Assembly (NCBI GenBank): GCA_035048485.1
Contig: CM068590.1
Coordinates: 11,583,329 to 11,647,328 of the forward strand
Length of the DNA: 64,000 nucleotides
Direction of reading: 5' to 3'
Source of the DNA: Pteria penguin
Taxonomy: Eukaryota; Mollusca; Bivalvia; Pterioida; Pteriidae
The notes beneath the pieces are model-generated. The model saw only the letters and a program-made list of their open reading frames with translations, was not told where the DNA came from and did no database searches. Below, in pieces: positions 47,201 through 56,696 of this stretch (position 1 is its first letter; the number at the start of each line of letters is the position of its first letter). Both the position numbers and the translations under genes were made by a program.

Positions 47201-50200
47201 ATAGAAAAAGTGATTTTCTTTTCTACATGTTTAAACCTTTTTCTTAAATCTTTATACTTCTGACTTCTATTTAAGCCATTTAGGCAATTATTAATATACT
47301 GCATATAGGTGATGAGGTAAATGCAGTGACCATCAAAATGTGAGACTAGGCAGTATGCAGTATGGCTTCCTCAAATGATTTGGTTAATTTGTTACATATT
47401 TTCAGGATTTATAGAGCAAAATAACATTAAGAAAGTCCGTTTCTCTACTTTTTTACCAAATAAATGGACTTTCCAGATTACCAGAGCATGGATAAATGAA
47501 GCATCACTGTATATGGGTAAGATATCATTTTCATGAGATGTTATTTTTGTTTTATATTTTAAGAATCAAATCAAGAAATCAAAGAAACAAGGACATTGCT
47601 TTTGACTGAAGTCAAACATGCCAAATTATGCCAAATTCAAGTCCCCACGAAATGCAAAGTAATTTACCATACCTTATATTCATGAGAATTTTAGAATTAA
47701 ACATTCTTTTTTACAGTCAGAACTGAATGCATAAAAGGCTCCTTACAAAGCTTATGTCTTAATTCTCAATTGAAAAGGAACTATATTCTAAATTGTTAAT
47801 GTTGAAGCAGCCCTAATTTTCAAATATGGTTCAATAATGGTGACAGATAACAACAGGAACGATGCCAAGCGTAGCATCCCCTCACATGGCAGCAAAATCC
47901 ATGGTACTAAAATGACCTTGACCTTTGACTTTTTGACACTTAAATCAATACAGATCTTCATTGCCTTATAATGAAACTATATGTATGTATGAGCCCAACA
48001 GTGCCAAAACAAAAACTTCTAGACTGAGTGCTAAAAGGTTTTTCCATGATGACCTCTAGTGACCTTAACCTTTGAACCCTAAAATCAACAGGGATCTTCC
48101 TCTCCTTATACTCAATCTAGATGTGAATTATGAACTCAATAGGGCCAAAACTGGAACTTCTAAGAGTGTCTACAATGTCTTGTTACAGACACCCTCACCC
48201 ATGCATGTACCTACAAACAAACAGTACTGTTACTATATCCCCCTGCAACACTGTTACAATGGGACAATAAATTTGCAGCAGAAATAAATTCTTTAGAGTT
48301 AACATTACTTACCTGCCTACATTGTTCATAATGTTTGTAGATTGCTTGGAATGACACGTCTTTCTTTTCTTCCTGAAAATGAGAATTAAAGTATGTTAAT
48401 GTGACCCTTACCAATTTTTGAAATTTTATACTTTTAATTCTTTTATTTTGAGACTTATGTTTCATCAATACAATTTACACAGTCTTCCCGAAAAACCAGT
48501 GGTCCGAAGACCCAGGCCAATGAAATGTTTGCAGGACCACTGAAAATGTCTAAAATATTGATTACATTAGGAAGCAAGGACCCCAAATCTGGCGAAGCGG
48601 ACCATTGGTCTTAAAAGTTTTTCGGGTAACTGTTTACATAGTGTATACAAGCAAGTACATTAATGATATATAATTGTACATACTACAATAATACAAATAT
48701 ATACGACACCCTTATGCCAAGATCCGTGTCAACGAGCAAGATGTATGTAAGTTGTTAACTTCTTTCTTAATTGTTGTAAAATAGTTTTTTTAATAAATAA
48801 AGTTTAAATTTAAATTAAAAATAAATGTATTGGAGGGATTATGATTAGACTTGCTTTATTGTGTCATGTAGTTCCTAAATTTTTAAGAAAGAAGGAAAAA
48901 ATTAACCTAAATGGACAAATATGTATACATGTATCTGTATGCTTTATACAGTCTCACAATTGGTGACTTGATGGAAAAAGACGGTAATTATCAAAAAGAA
49001 TGAGTAGAGGGTAATGTTTGGGATTTATGATAAAGAAAAAGTATTAAATGCAAAAAATTTGTGGAGTATCGTTTAACTTCCACTTCAGATTGTATTATAT
49101 CATCAGGAAACCCAGAAATAGTTTATTGATTTCTCAATGTATGGGGTTAAATGTAACTGAAACCCCCCCCCCCCAAAAAAAAAAACCCGTTTGATAAACA
49201 AACTCTCACCTCAGACATCAAATGGTAGTCATCTATCCCAGCGTGTTCCACAAAATCTATTAACTCGACTTCAAACATTACTGAAACACATAAAAAAATG
49301 CATGCAATAGATTTGTAAAGGGCAGGGTGAAAAATTGTGGCCGGACCCGGAAATTGAACCCAGAACCTTCTGCTATTAGGGCCAACACTCACCACTGAGC
49401 TATTCGGGCCGATACCAGAATCCGTCACATGTTTAATTCTGGCATTACATATTTACTTTAAGATCATATCCATAGTTAACAAGCCTTAAAACTATGGCTA
49501 ACAGATATATACTGAAGTACAGGTATTAATTAACCTAAAGCAGTGAAGTATTCCAAAACAATGGATGTAGAAAGACAAAAAATCTTAAGCATACAGATAA
49601 AGTTTCGTCACTTAAAATCAAAGCCCTGTGCAATACGTATTTCAAATCAGTCGAGCCAATATCTTGTTCAGTGATGTAAAGCTCTTCAGAAGTGGAGATA
49701 AGAATGAAAAGGTGCCCATAAAAATCTACTTGAGATTTGACTCCTCATACATGTCATATATAAATGAGTGCAGTCCATGTAAACATATTGCTGTTAAAAA
49801 GTTTTTCTTATATTAGCTTTATATGTAGCAAGAAAAAGAAAATTGACTTTCAAACACTTACAATCAATCGTTTAAATAATGAAATGAACAGGGAGGGAAA
49901 CCTGCAGGACAGTATGAAATGCTGCATATCAACCAGTTTTATACCAGAACATTATTGTAGTCAGAACTAAAATGGTTTGTAACCATATTTGATGGGGTAG
50001 AGATAAGGGGCCAGTTGTTTGAAACTTTAACCATTGGTTATTATAACTAGTGATTAAATTTCACTTGACTATATCTTTGAAATATGAAGACTTAAAGTTA
50101 TAGTCTGTGTATTGACTACTAGCATATGAAACCAGCACTGTAATGTAATATAGAAATTTAAACAGAAATCATATAAATTAAATTAATAGTCTCTCAAAAT

Positions 50201-53200
50201 TTAAATATTGGTTAGCTTAACCAGAGGTTAGGTTTTGAACAATTGGCCCATGGATGAGCTATACTCGCAAGAAAAGCTCAAGGATTTAAGATGATAGCAG
50301 TCCTGGTACTATAACTTTGCAATTACTGTGACCTTGCCTGTCAGGATGACTAGCTATGATTACTTATGTTTACAGTACTGTTCAGAACACTTTACTTATA
50401 AAGAGGCAAAGACCAAGCTACAGGGAAAGATTATATTGTTTTAATGACTGCAGAGACCTTTCAGAATGGTTGACACAAATTCTGACATGCCTTGGCACAA
50501 AGTTTCATTAAGAAGGGGCTGGATATTCATATACACAAATTCACATAGTTGTAACAAACTATTTCAGAATGCCACAAACTATGTTTTTAATTCTGAGCCG
50601 AAATCACTAACAAATCAACCTCCTGAATTTGATGTTGAAAAAGCTATTTTAACTAGAAAACTGAAGGACCCTGCTGTGACCTTGACCTGTGAAATTCCTA
50701 TATGGCAAAAGCAATAATGCAAGGCCCTTAATGTTATTTTATGCATGTTATCCATGGTACATAGTATATTAAGCATCTTTGATATCTATATGCACTGTGT
50801 AGTCATGGTTACCTGTGGCTTCGGCTGGAATACGAGGTGGTGTTCCCATTTTACCATAAGCAAACCGGTAGTCGAAGAGAAATCTGGAGAGTTCTCCTTT
50901 CTTCATTGTAGCGATACCTAGCTCCATACCCAGAATCAGTCCCCCTGAAACAAAGCAAGGATGGAGTACAGGCATATTCATCTGAATAAAGTAAATATCT
51001 AGGTGTGTATCATTTACTACATTTATTTTGAGACTACATGCATAAAATATCAAATCTACGTCTCCAATCACTCTCAAATGGTGTTTTTCATTGCTGCATT
51101 TTCAGACGATAATCGACTATTTCCCATCGGCAATATTACCTCAAATTTCCCCCCAAAATGACCTGAAATTTACAATTTACTGGTAACTTTCATCTTGTCC
51201 ATAAATTCTGATCACAAAGTTTCCAGATTTTTTATTTTGGTGTCTGAATCTTGCAGATGCTTACTGAAATGCCTGCTTACTACTGTAGTGATTTAAAGAG
51301 TCTAGATGATAAAGATTTAGAGATGTGGATGTCCGTCAATGTGAATTATTATATCAAAATGTTGCGTCCAAAAGATTCTAAGGGACTGACTGAGATTAGC
51401 AATACTTTTATGAAACAGATTTGTAATAACATAAGTGATAAAAGCCTTGAATTGTCGGAGTCAGAGTGGAGTAACTTTCTTGCCCCTCTGACATCATGTT
51501 TCTAGTAAACACACTCTGGACTTTATAATGTCATTATAATGAAGAACTTTAACATAAGTCTTTGGTCACCATGTTCAAAGAATTACATAACAACAAGCTG
51601 TGTTTGTGAAACACAAATGCCCCCAGTGGCAACAAAGTCCAAAAAGACATTTTTAGCATGTAGGTCATTGTAAAGGTCAAAAGGTCATCAACCTTAGTGT
51701 CATTTGAAAGGGCTTTAGTAGCTGAGTACACATGTCAAATATGAAGTCTCTATCCCTCACAGTTCACAGGATAACCTATGGCCAAGGTTAAAGCTGACAA
51801 CAGACAAACCAACAAGAGGACATCTGGGGGCATAAAAAACACAAACTGAAATCGTACTAAAGTTACCAGAAAATAATTCATTGATTAAATTCTCTTATTT
51901 TGTAGCTATAGATGGTTGCAAGTATATTTGATGAAATTCCAGCATTTTTGTCGCTGTTTTTTCCCCATTCAAAGGATACAGGGTATATTTGAAAAGATAG
52001 TATGAAAAACATTGTCAAATTATGTTTGAGTTTAAGTCTGTGGATGAAATGGCCAAACTCTCTATGCATCATTCTTCAGTACAGGGGGTCTAATAATTAT
52101 GGTCAACGTTTTAGTTTGACAACGAAAGAATATAAAGCATATAATTATGCACTTCAAAGACAATATTTCTTACCTCCTTCAAGTTTACATTTGTGTGCCT
52201 TATCCCTCAGTCGACTGGAGTCGAAAGGTTCGTCAGAAAACTCCAGGTAAGCGTTAAAGTGAACTACAAACAAGAAAACAATATATATTATGCCATTTTT
52301 TCCCCCTTTCTGATAAAGTGTGAAAACGTAAATAGCAGATTATTACCAAAGTTCCAGTGTTGTGCTCTGTAGTTGGTAGATGGAGGTATTGCTTATGTCG
52401 AAGTATGCCTCAGTTAGTAGAATAATTTATACAACAAGAGTTGTCAGAAGACAACAGATCTCGCCAGTGGAAACCAAATTTAAACAGCAAATGTATTTTG
52501 TAAGTAGATCAATTTCAAGGTCACAAGGTAAAAATTTTGGTACCCAATCAAAGGGCCAAGGTTAAAGTTTTTTAAAAGTAGGTCAGACTTCATGGTTAAG
52601 GTTACAAGGTCAAAACATTTTGGTACCTAATGAAAGGTTTTATCACAAGGAATACACATATAAAGTATGGAAGCCTTATTTCTTTCTGTTCACGAGTTAT
52701 GACCAAGGTTAAAGTTTTTTCAAAGTAGGTCAAACTTAAAGGTTAAGGTCACAAGGCAAAAAATTTTGGTATCCAATGAAAGGTCTTGGCACAAGGAATA
52801 CACATATAAAGTATGGAAGCCCTATCTCTTGCTGTTCACAAGTTACAACCAAGGTTCAAATTCTTGTCAATGGATGACAACAACAATGATGATGCTGGGG
52901 GTACATTGTATGACAGTAGCTCTCCAGACTTGATGACCTAAAAATCAATTGCTTAGTATGTATTGCTAGAATTTTAAGGATTTAATTTTGTTCAAATCTT
53001 TTTTCTCAAAAACAATTTTTTTTATACTTACTGAATCCAATGCAATAAATGATATACATGACTTCTTTATCAAACAAGTGTATCATGATATGTATTGTTG
53101 TTCAAGTTTTGTGATGTGTATCACATCCTGAGAAATTGTATTGTTACATCTGCAACTCAAAGATAAGTTTTGCTTTGCAATCCAGCTCAACATTCTTGAA

Positions 53201-56151
53201 CAATCTAACAATCTTACAGGTGATAATGGAGCCTCCAGGTATCACGTTGCCAGATCCTGGCTGCAGAATTTTTTTGAAAATGCCCCCATCCTGATGTGGA
53301 GATATGTCCTCCATTTTCTTGGCCATACGTTCGAATGGAGAACTATCATCATCCTCTTCGTCTTCTTCCTCGTCTCCTATGTACAGATTCTGCATCACAT
53401 CCTCGGGCTTAAAGTATGTAGTTTCCTCTAGAAAAGAAAGAGAGAATCAGAATGAAACATAGTACATTTATAGTAATGGGTTTTGATAGTCTTTACAAAA
53501 GTCTCTACAATAAAGATTGGAGAAAAATTATAACTTTACTTTTCTGGAAGACATTATATAGACAAGAGCAAAAAACTTTGCAATTTTTCATTACTTTAAT
53601 GTACTTGAAACAAGAGTTGTCAAAAGACAACAGAGCTCACTGATGGCAACCAAACTTAAATAGCAAAAGTTTTTTGTAAGTAGGTATATCTTCATGGTCA
53701 AGGTCAAAACGTAAAAACTTTTGATGTGTAATGTCACAAGCAACATACACTATCTAAGGTATACAAAACTCCAGTGGCTGCCACATTGCTATATCTATCA
53801 AAATAATATTACAATATCTCTTTATGTATTTCTGGTCCGTTGCAAAGGCATAAATGTCTATGCAATGCATCTCGCAGATGCATTCACCATATACGTGATA
53901 TAATAATGGAGTGAGTCAGTGACATAAACAATAATCAATCTTCATACGTACCATCATCCTGTACGTCTGGTTCCTCAGTCTCAAAAGTGACTCCCTCACG
54001 ACACTGCTGCACATTGAGGGGCTCAATTAAGGGAGTGACTATCTGAATTACAAACAAATTCAAGTCAGTAAAATAATACTTGTGAGAAAATCAAACATGA
54101 ACTGGTCAACAATGTTAAAGTTAGGTGCCACTTATGTTAAGCAGTCACTTGACTTTGGTGGCCACAAAGGTTTAAAATCTGATTTATGGCACCACAAAAT
54201 AAACCTTTATATGACAGTCACCTGTGTATAACTTACTATCATGTTAATTCCATGTTGTTCTCGCGTTAAAATATTTAACATGGGAAGTGACTACATGTAT
54301 AAGTAACACAAACATCAGTGCGATTCAGTCTAGAGGCTCTGATTACAGCATACAAACATTAAAAATTCGTATTAATTAAAGTGTATACATGTTCATGCTC
54401 TTAATTTATAGATTTTCTAGAATGCAATATAGTTTATTTGTTAATGACTCTTTAATAGAATAAATCATTTAGCTGAAATTTGTGAATTTGTATAACTATC
54501 CTCTGGGTAAAACTTTAAAATATTTGTAGAAATAGCCAGTCTGCATGAATGCCTCTCAGGTATAAGAATGTCAAGGATGACTAAGTTGGACTGGATTGTT
54601 TCTGACCTTTTTATAATTATTTTAAGTCCAAATCAAACAATTTAACTTTTAAGTATACACTGTACAGTCCAGGTTTTCCACTTGCCACAGTGGGCTACAT
54701 ACATGTACATTATTCCACAATTTCACAATACACTGTGTAGTAGGTGTGAATAAGCACAGGTAAATTTCCACCTGGATTCCCACTGTTTTGACTTTTGTGC
54801 AGTTTCTCCATAACACCTGGAGTGTACTGTATGTATATATCAATCCAATTTCATTAAGTTAACCATCATAAAATGATATGACTGACAGCATTACGATAGT
54901 GGTTGATTTCGATACAAATCATAAGAATATCATCTACCTATCATACGATATATACAAATGTTACTTTATTTCATATGAAAGTGGCTTTTGATAGTTTCCC
55001 TTTGCGCCGTTTTGACATTTTGATGCACCGTGCACGAAGACTCGTAATATTTTATAGCTACTGTTGAATACTTAAATAGTGATCTCATGTTTGTAAACTG
55101 GGAGTCCATCAACTGATAGTGATAAATAGTAGTATGTTAACATTAACAGTCATGTGAGAACCTAGCTTCAATATTTCGCCACACCAAACGTTTTTTATTA
55201 TCTGCTATTAAACAAAATCAAAAGCCCATAATAAATAAAGTTTGGTGTGGCGAAATATTGAAGCTAGTGAGAACAGTGAAATGAAAATTGTATAAGCTCA
55301 ACGGCAAACCCGTCCAGTAAAACTATCTACGAAAATTTTTACCCATTCACTGCCAAATTTTATTAGACAATGTTGGTCGGATGTGCCTTAATGTCGGACC
55401 CTGTTTTATCAATTTATGCATTTGAAAACTATCTATAAATTAAATTTATATTTTTATTTCAGTACAAATATGAAAATTTCATTTGAATATGAAAATAACA
55501 CAGGCTTGTCATCCATTTATCTCATTTCATGAAAAAACCATTCTTCATATTGTTCTATATTCATTGTTGAAACGAAGAAATTTTGTGTTTACTTGGTCTT
55601 GAAGAAGACCAGGGTCTGGCGCCATAAACTAAGAAGACACTTAAGTCAAAAATTTCATTTTAATTTATTCCACTATCAAACGTTCAAATAGATTTTAATG
55701 CAAAATGATTTACTTCTATTTATCAGTAGAATAAAACTAAATAAAATCAAAATCCCAATTATTAATTCATTGATGAACAGAAGAATATGAATTTTTGACT
55801 TAAGTATATTCTCAGTTTATGGCACCGGACCCAGGTAAAACTATTTTGACAAAACTTCGCTACAACTGCAATCTGTCCCATCGCATGTACGTTAAATTGA
55901 TGAATGCCAATATGGTGAAAAACAATAAAAACTTTGAATCTAATTAATATTTTATTATCGCGATGCAAGTTCCTATTTACTTTTTCCTTTAACATATGGA
56001 CATTGTTTACAGCATTTTCTGTCTGAACAGTGCGCGTGCGAAATAATATCGCGGCACGTGCGTTTTTCTTGAATAGAACTAAAACATCCCAAAAGCAAAC
56101 TTAAAAAAGCTGATTAAAATAACTTGATTTTTTCTATACTACCTCTTCCAT
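35173..56151 (-). CDS. FKBP6: FKBP6-type inactive peptidyl-prolyl isomerase with TPRs, 12-13 coding exons
   Basis: A germline HSP90 co-chaperone; animal relatives (FKBP6, Drosophila Shutdown) help load piRNAs for transposon silencing. Exons in transcript order: 56151-56143 (ATGGAAGAG), 54042-53952, 53427-53218, 52263-52174, 50944-50813, 49280-49210, 48372-48313, 45142-44945, 44464-44355, 40330-40248, 38846-38747, 36921-36795, then doubtfully 35214-35173. All introns are GT-AG and phases agree, giving 427 aa to the end of exon 12. Residues 34-75 are very acidic. About 78-190 are the FKBP fold (GGIFKKILQPGSG, EPFDSSRLRDK, FAYGKMGTPPRIP); the binding-pocket Trp of active FKBPs is Met in LILGMELG, as expected for an inactive isomerase. 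About 205-325 are TPRs (YQNMALCCVKLCEWKRCITW, FDRAIEMLKRAKKQEP). A tail of about 75 residues extends past the vertebrate C-terminus. TPR1 looks short, so one small phase 0-0 exon between 48313 and 45142 may be unrecognised. Confidence 0.88.
35255..35410 (+). repeat. Dispersed AGGTCA-type repeat, partial copy
   Basis: 'tcaatatccttggtgtaat', 'ggcaaaggttaaagttgata' and 'caaacaaacaaacag' match 11410-11650 and 51590-51845 in order. A TA-flanked transposon begins directly after it. Confidence 0.7.
35421..36358 (-). mobile_element. 934-bp TIR DNA transposon flanked by TA (copy B, in FKBP6)
   Basis: The element spans 35423-36356 and matches 5205-6136 end to end in inverted orientation, including tgtcaatctttgtaca, 'aattatcccagcggggtgta' and the palindrome with caggga/tccctg ends near 35752-35788. 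There is no long ORF. It falls between FKBP6 exon 12 and the candidate terminal exon. Confidence 0.87.
37115..37285 (+). repeat. Dispersed repeat, copy 2
   Basis: Collinear with 27325-27500 (see shared words there). It lies in an FKBP6 intron. Confidence 0.8.
38597..38790 (-). repeat. 106-bp tandem duplication covering the 3' part of FKBP6 exon 11
   Basis: Two copies end at 38684 and 38790. Both contain attaactcactgcag, 'acttgggctttaaattcttc' and 'tgagcacgc', so the last 44 coding bases and the GTGAGT donor of exon 11 (38747-38846) are repeated inside the following intron. The extra copy lacks the exon's acceptor and so is probably not used. Confidence 0.85.
38870..39105 (-). mobile_element. 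tRNA-derived SINE, diverged
   Basis: Minus-strand SINE body (plus text: gttttacgtcatggcaag, ctgatgccactgcacagaa, agtgaaggatct, then a tRNA-like 'gggacttgaaccca'). It starts only 24 bp upstream of FKBP6 exon 11, in its preceding intron, in sense with the gene. Confidence 0.75.
39269..39412 (+). repeat. Two-unit direct repeat, period about 81 bp
   Basis: 'aatacct', 'caaatcac'-like, 'ctggcagtcag' and 'ggggaaacttctaa' occur twice, near 39269 and 39350. Confidence 0.8.
39558..39747 (-). mobile_element. Short tRNA-derived SINE with target-site duplication
   Basis: The element is about 39570-39735. On the minus strand it starts ggcaggcttggtgtagtgg (A box) and has ggttcgattcccgggttgcg (B box), then 'gcgacgtaaaacac' and a short (CCAA)n tail. 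Catgatatgagg flanks both sides (39558-39569 and 39736-39747), a 12-bp duplication. It is near-identical to 34100-34248 but complete. Confidence 0.92.
40380..40640 (-). mobile_element. tRNA-derived SINE, diverged
   Basis: Plus text reads gttttacatcactctat, 'taaatgcattgcacagaa', 'ttactgtctcatcagaaaga' and a B-box complement 'ggagtcgaacccaggacc'. It lies just upstream of FKBP6 exon 10, in its preceding intron. Confidence 0.8.
40811..41251. repeat. Three tandem units of exactly 147 bp
   Basis: Units start at 40811, 40958 and 41105 with caagccaca; the next caag is at 41252. Each holds caaaagttttgttccccctt, 'cattttcccccaccccaggg' and 'cacatgcacaactacaag'. Because 147 is a multiple of three, both strands stay open, giving spurious Pro-rich (plus) and Gly/Val-rich (minus) ORFs. 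It is in an FKBP6 intron. Confidence 0.93.
41452..41752. repeat. Long hairpin: two 140-bp inverted arms, 21-bp loop
   Basis: The left arm 41452-41591 and right arm 41613-41752 are reverse complements with only about seven mismatches (about 95%) and no length difference. Examples: left gaggtcatctcaggatgacc, right ggtcatcctgagatgacctc. It lies in the FKBP6 intron between exons 9 and 10, so it would be transcribed with FKBP6 and fold into long dsRNA. Confidence 0.93.
42595..42790 (+). repeat. Dispersed repeat with 'gtcggggagcatatac' start
   Basis: tagtcggggagcatatac, 'tagtcgccatcgtgtc' and 'gtctgtccgtccatccg' resemble the leading part of a moderately repeated element. It lies upstream of the second 147-bp block; the two may be ends of one family. 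Confidence 0.5.
43572..43860. repeat. Second block of the 147-bp repeat with a GGAC-rich end and small hairpin
   Basis: Units start at 43572 and 43719 (147 bp apart); the second is cut short at 'gaagcctggacaa' and runs into gatggacggacggatggacg-type sequence, then the hairpin cccacatttttaaatgtggg (43841-43860). Confidence 0.88.
44510..44790 (+). repeat. Minisatellite, unit about 34 bp
   Basis: About eight imperfect units of acaggttataggtatttaca plus a ttatatgttctt-type half. It lies in the FKBP6 intron following exon 8. Confidence 0.9.
44787..44945 (-). repeat. Repeated splice-donor-like motif after FKBP6 exon 8
   Basis: The sequence at the exon 8 donor (plus tatactgacc at 44936-44945, minus GGTCAGTATA) recurs at 44916-44925, 44787-44796 and, with one change, 44897-44906. 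The exon-8 donor is the copy nearest the exon. Confidence 0.75.
45942..46106 (+). mobile_element. MITE related to the CAGAGTTATTTCCC family
   Basis: The right end atcatatgggaaataactgt and inner 'gatgtcaaaccactgtgatg' / 'gatgtcacaaccctatgatg' resemble 32250-32407. The left end is decayed. Confidence 0.55.
46671..47511. mobile_element. 837-bp pogo-like non-autonomous DNA element flanked by TA
   Basis: It starts TA-CAGTGATGCTCAATTAATCC (46671 on) and ends with the imperfect inverse ggataaatgaagcatcactg-TA (to 47511). TA flanks and CAGTG ends resemble pogo/Tigger elements. A minus-strand ORF at 47071-47304 (YTRRVAAIAPSMLRR) has some protein-like character but no recognised transposase motif. Confidence 0.65.
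48485..48628. mobile_element. Small TIR element ending in CCCGAAAAAC
   Basis: Left ttcccgaaaaaccagtggtc, right (complement) ttacccgaaaaacttttaag with a second inverted pair 'agtggtccg'/'cggaccatt'. About 145 bp, in an FKBP6 intron. Confidence 0.65.
49322..49430 (-). mobile_element. tRNA-like SINE head
   Basis: On the minus strand: cggcccgaatagctcagtgg (A box), then 'ggttctgggttcaatttcc' (B box). The body after it is not the SINE core seen elsewhere. It starts about 40 bp upstream of FKBP6 exon 6 in its preceding intron. It is not a tRNA gene: the cloverleaf cannot be closed properly and similar heads belong to SINEs. Confidence 0.6.
50007..50249 (-). mobile_element. MITE with GGGGCCAGTTGTTCGAAAC ends (copy B)
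   Basis: About 243 bp, ends ggggccagttgtttgaaac and gttttgaacaattggccca; inner sequence such as gaagacttaaagttatagtc is the inverse of copy A (25152-25396). In an FKBP6 intron. Confidence 0.82.
51251..51510 (+). pseudogene. Orphan coding-like segment opposite FKBP6
   Basis: A plus-strand frame opens after a tcttgcag acceptor-like sequence and runs 84 codons to a TAG: it includes SLDDKDLEMWMSVNVNYYIK and SELESEWSNFLAPL-like acidic text near the end. Composition and a splice-like left border look like a final exon. Nothing around it continues the gene, and it lies inside an FKBP6 intron (between exons 4 and 5). It is a stranded exon, a decayed retrocopy, or a small nested gene. Family unknown. 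Confidence 0.35.
51590..51845 (+). repeat. Dispersed AGGTCA-type repeat
   Basis: 'ctgtgtttgtgaaacacaaa', 'tgtaaaggtcaaaaggtcat' and 'ccaaggttaaagctgacaac' in order. It is the most complete plus-strand copy of the family at 11410-11650 and 35255-35410. Confidence 0.75.
52425..52880 (+). repeat. Internally repeated AGGTCA-type dispersed repeat
   Basis: 'aagtaggtca', 'ggttaaggt', 'cacaaggt' and 'cacatataaagtatggaagcc' occur twice at about 160-bp spacing. A shorter relative is at 53610-53735 ('caagagttgtcaaaagacaa'). Confidence 0.75.
53835..53935 (+). mobile_element. SINE 3' fragment
   Basis: 'tccgttgcaaaggcataaat', 'caatgcatctcgcagatgc' and 'tgacataaacaataatc' match the 3' half of the SINE at 63153-63424. 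It ends about 15 bp below FKBP6 exon 2, in the following intron. Confidence 0.75.
55154..55274. mobile_element. ~105-bp MITE with 27-bp perfect TIRs and 8-bp target duplication
   Basis: The inverted ends are ctagcttcaatatttcgcca (continuing caccaaac) at 55162-55189 and their exact complement at 55240-55267. Gtgagaac flanks both sides (55154-55161 and 55267-55274), an 8-bp duplication as for hAT elements. It lies in FKBP6 intron 1. Confidence 0.88.
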
Positions 56152-56696
56152 ATCTGTATGCGATCTGAATTGCACAAAAACTTATAGCAGATCTATAACC
56201 GTCGTAAAAGAGGTATTATAGTAGTGTACTGTTACATCTTAGCACCAGCCTAAGCACCATGAAGAGCGCATGCGCGTAGCTTACTTTCGAATTTGAATAA
56301 TAATATAAACAACACGTTCTCAGGATTCAGTTGGTAAAATGTTTTATTATTTCTTATAAATTCCTTTGACGAATCACAGCTTATTTCCCTATGGCCAACT
56401 ATTTAAGGTATCAGTAATATTTGTCCCCAAGACAACTCGTCACAAGATAACTTGTACAGTGCAGTACTGTACTGTCAAACACCAGTGGCGGATCCATGAT
56501 TTCCGAAAGCTTGGACCGCGTGTGAAAGTCAAGAATTACCCATAACACTCGGCCATTTTGGGTGCCAAATCTGGAGTTTTATTCATTGTTTGAGTGTTTC
56601 AACCTTATTATCAACCTGCCTTGTACATTTGTGGCTAAAAAGGGAGAGGGGGCAGGCCACATGGATCCGCCACCAAGTACCCTACTTATATCTGGT
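56152..56696. other. FKBP6 upstream region
   Basis: 5'UTR and promoter DNA of FKBP6, then a fragment of a 'gtggcggatccatgattt'-type dispersed repeat (56485-56530; relatives at 37717 and 56762). No ORF is supported. Confidence 0.6.
56266..56275. promoter_or_regulatory. Palindromic NRF1-type site above FKBP6
   Basis: GCGCATGCGC is the core NRF1 palindrome, 115 bp upstream of the FKBP6 ATG in otherwise AT-rich DNA. Related GC-rich words (gtgcgcgtgcg, gcacgtgcg) appear at 56033-56066 in the start of intron 1. Binding is inferred from the motif only. Confidence 0.5.

Noticed and set aside
50769..50812. FKBP6 exon 5 reading through its donor to a stop
   Set aside because: The frame stays open for about 14 codons, but the GTAACC donor joins exon 6, which restores the conserved FKBP C-terminal strand VMFEVELIDF.
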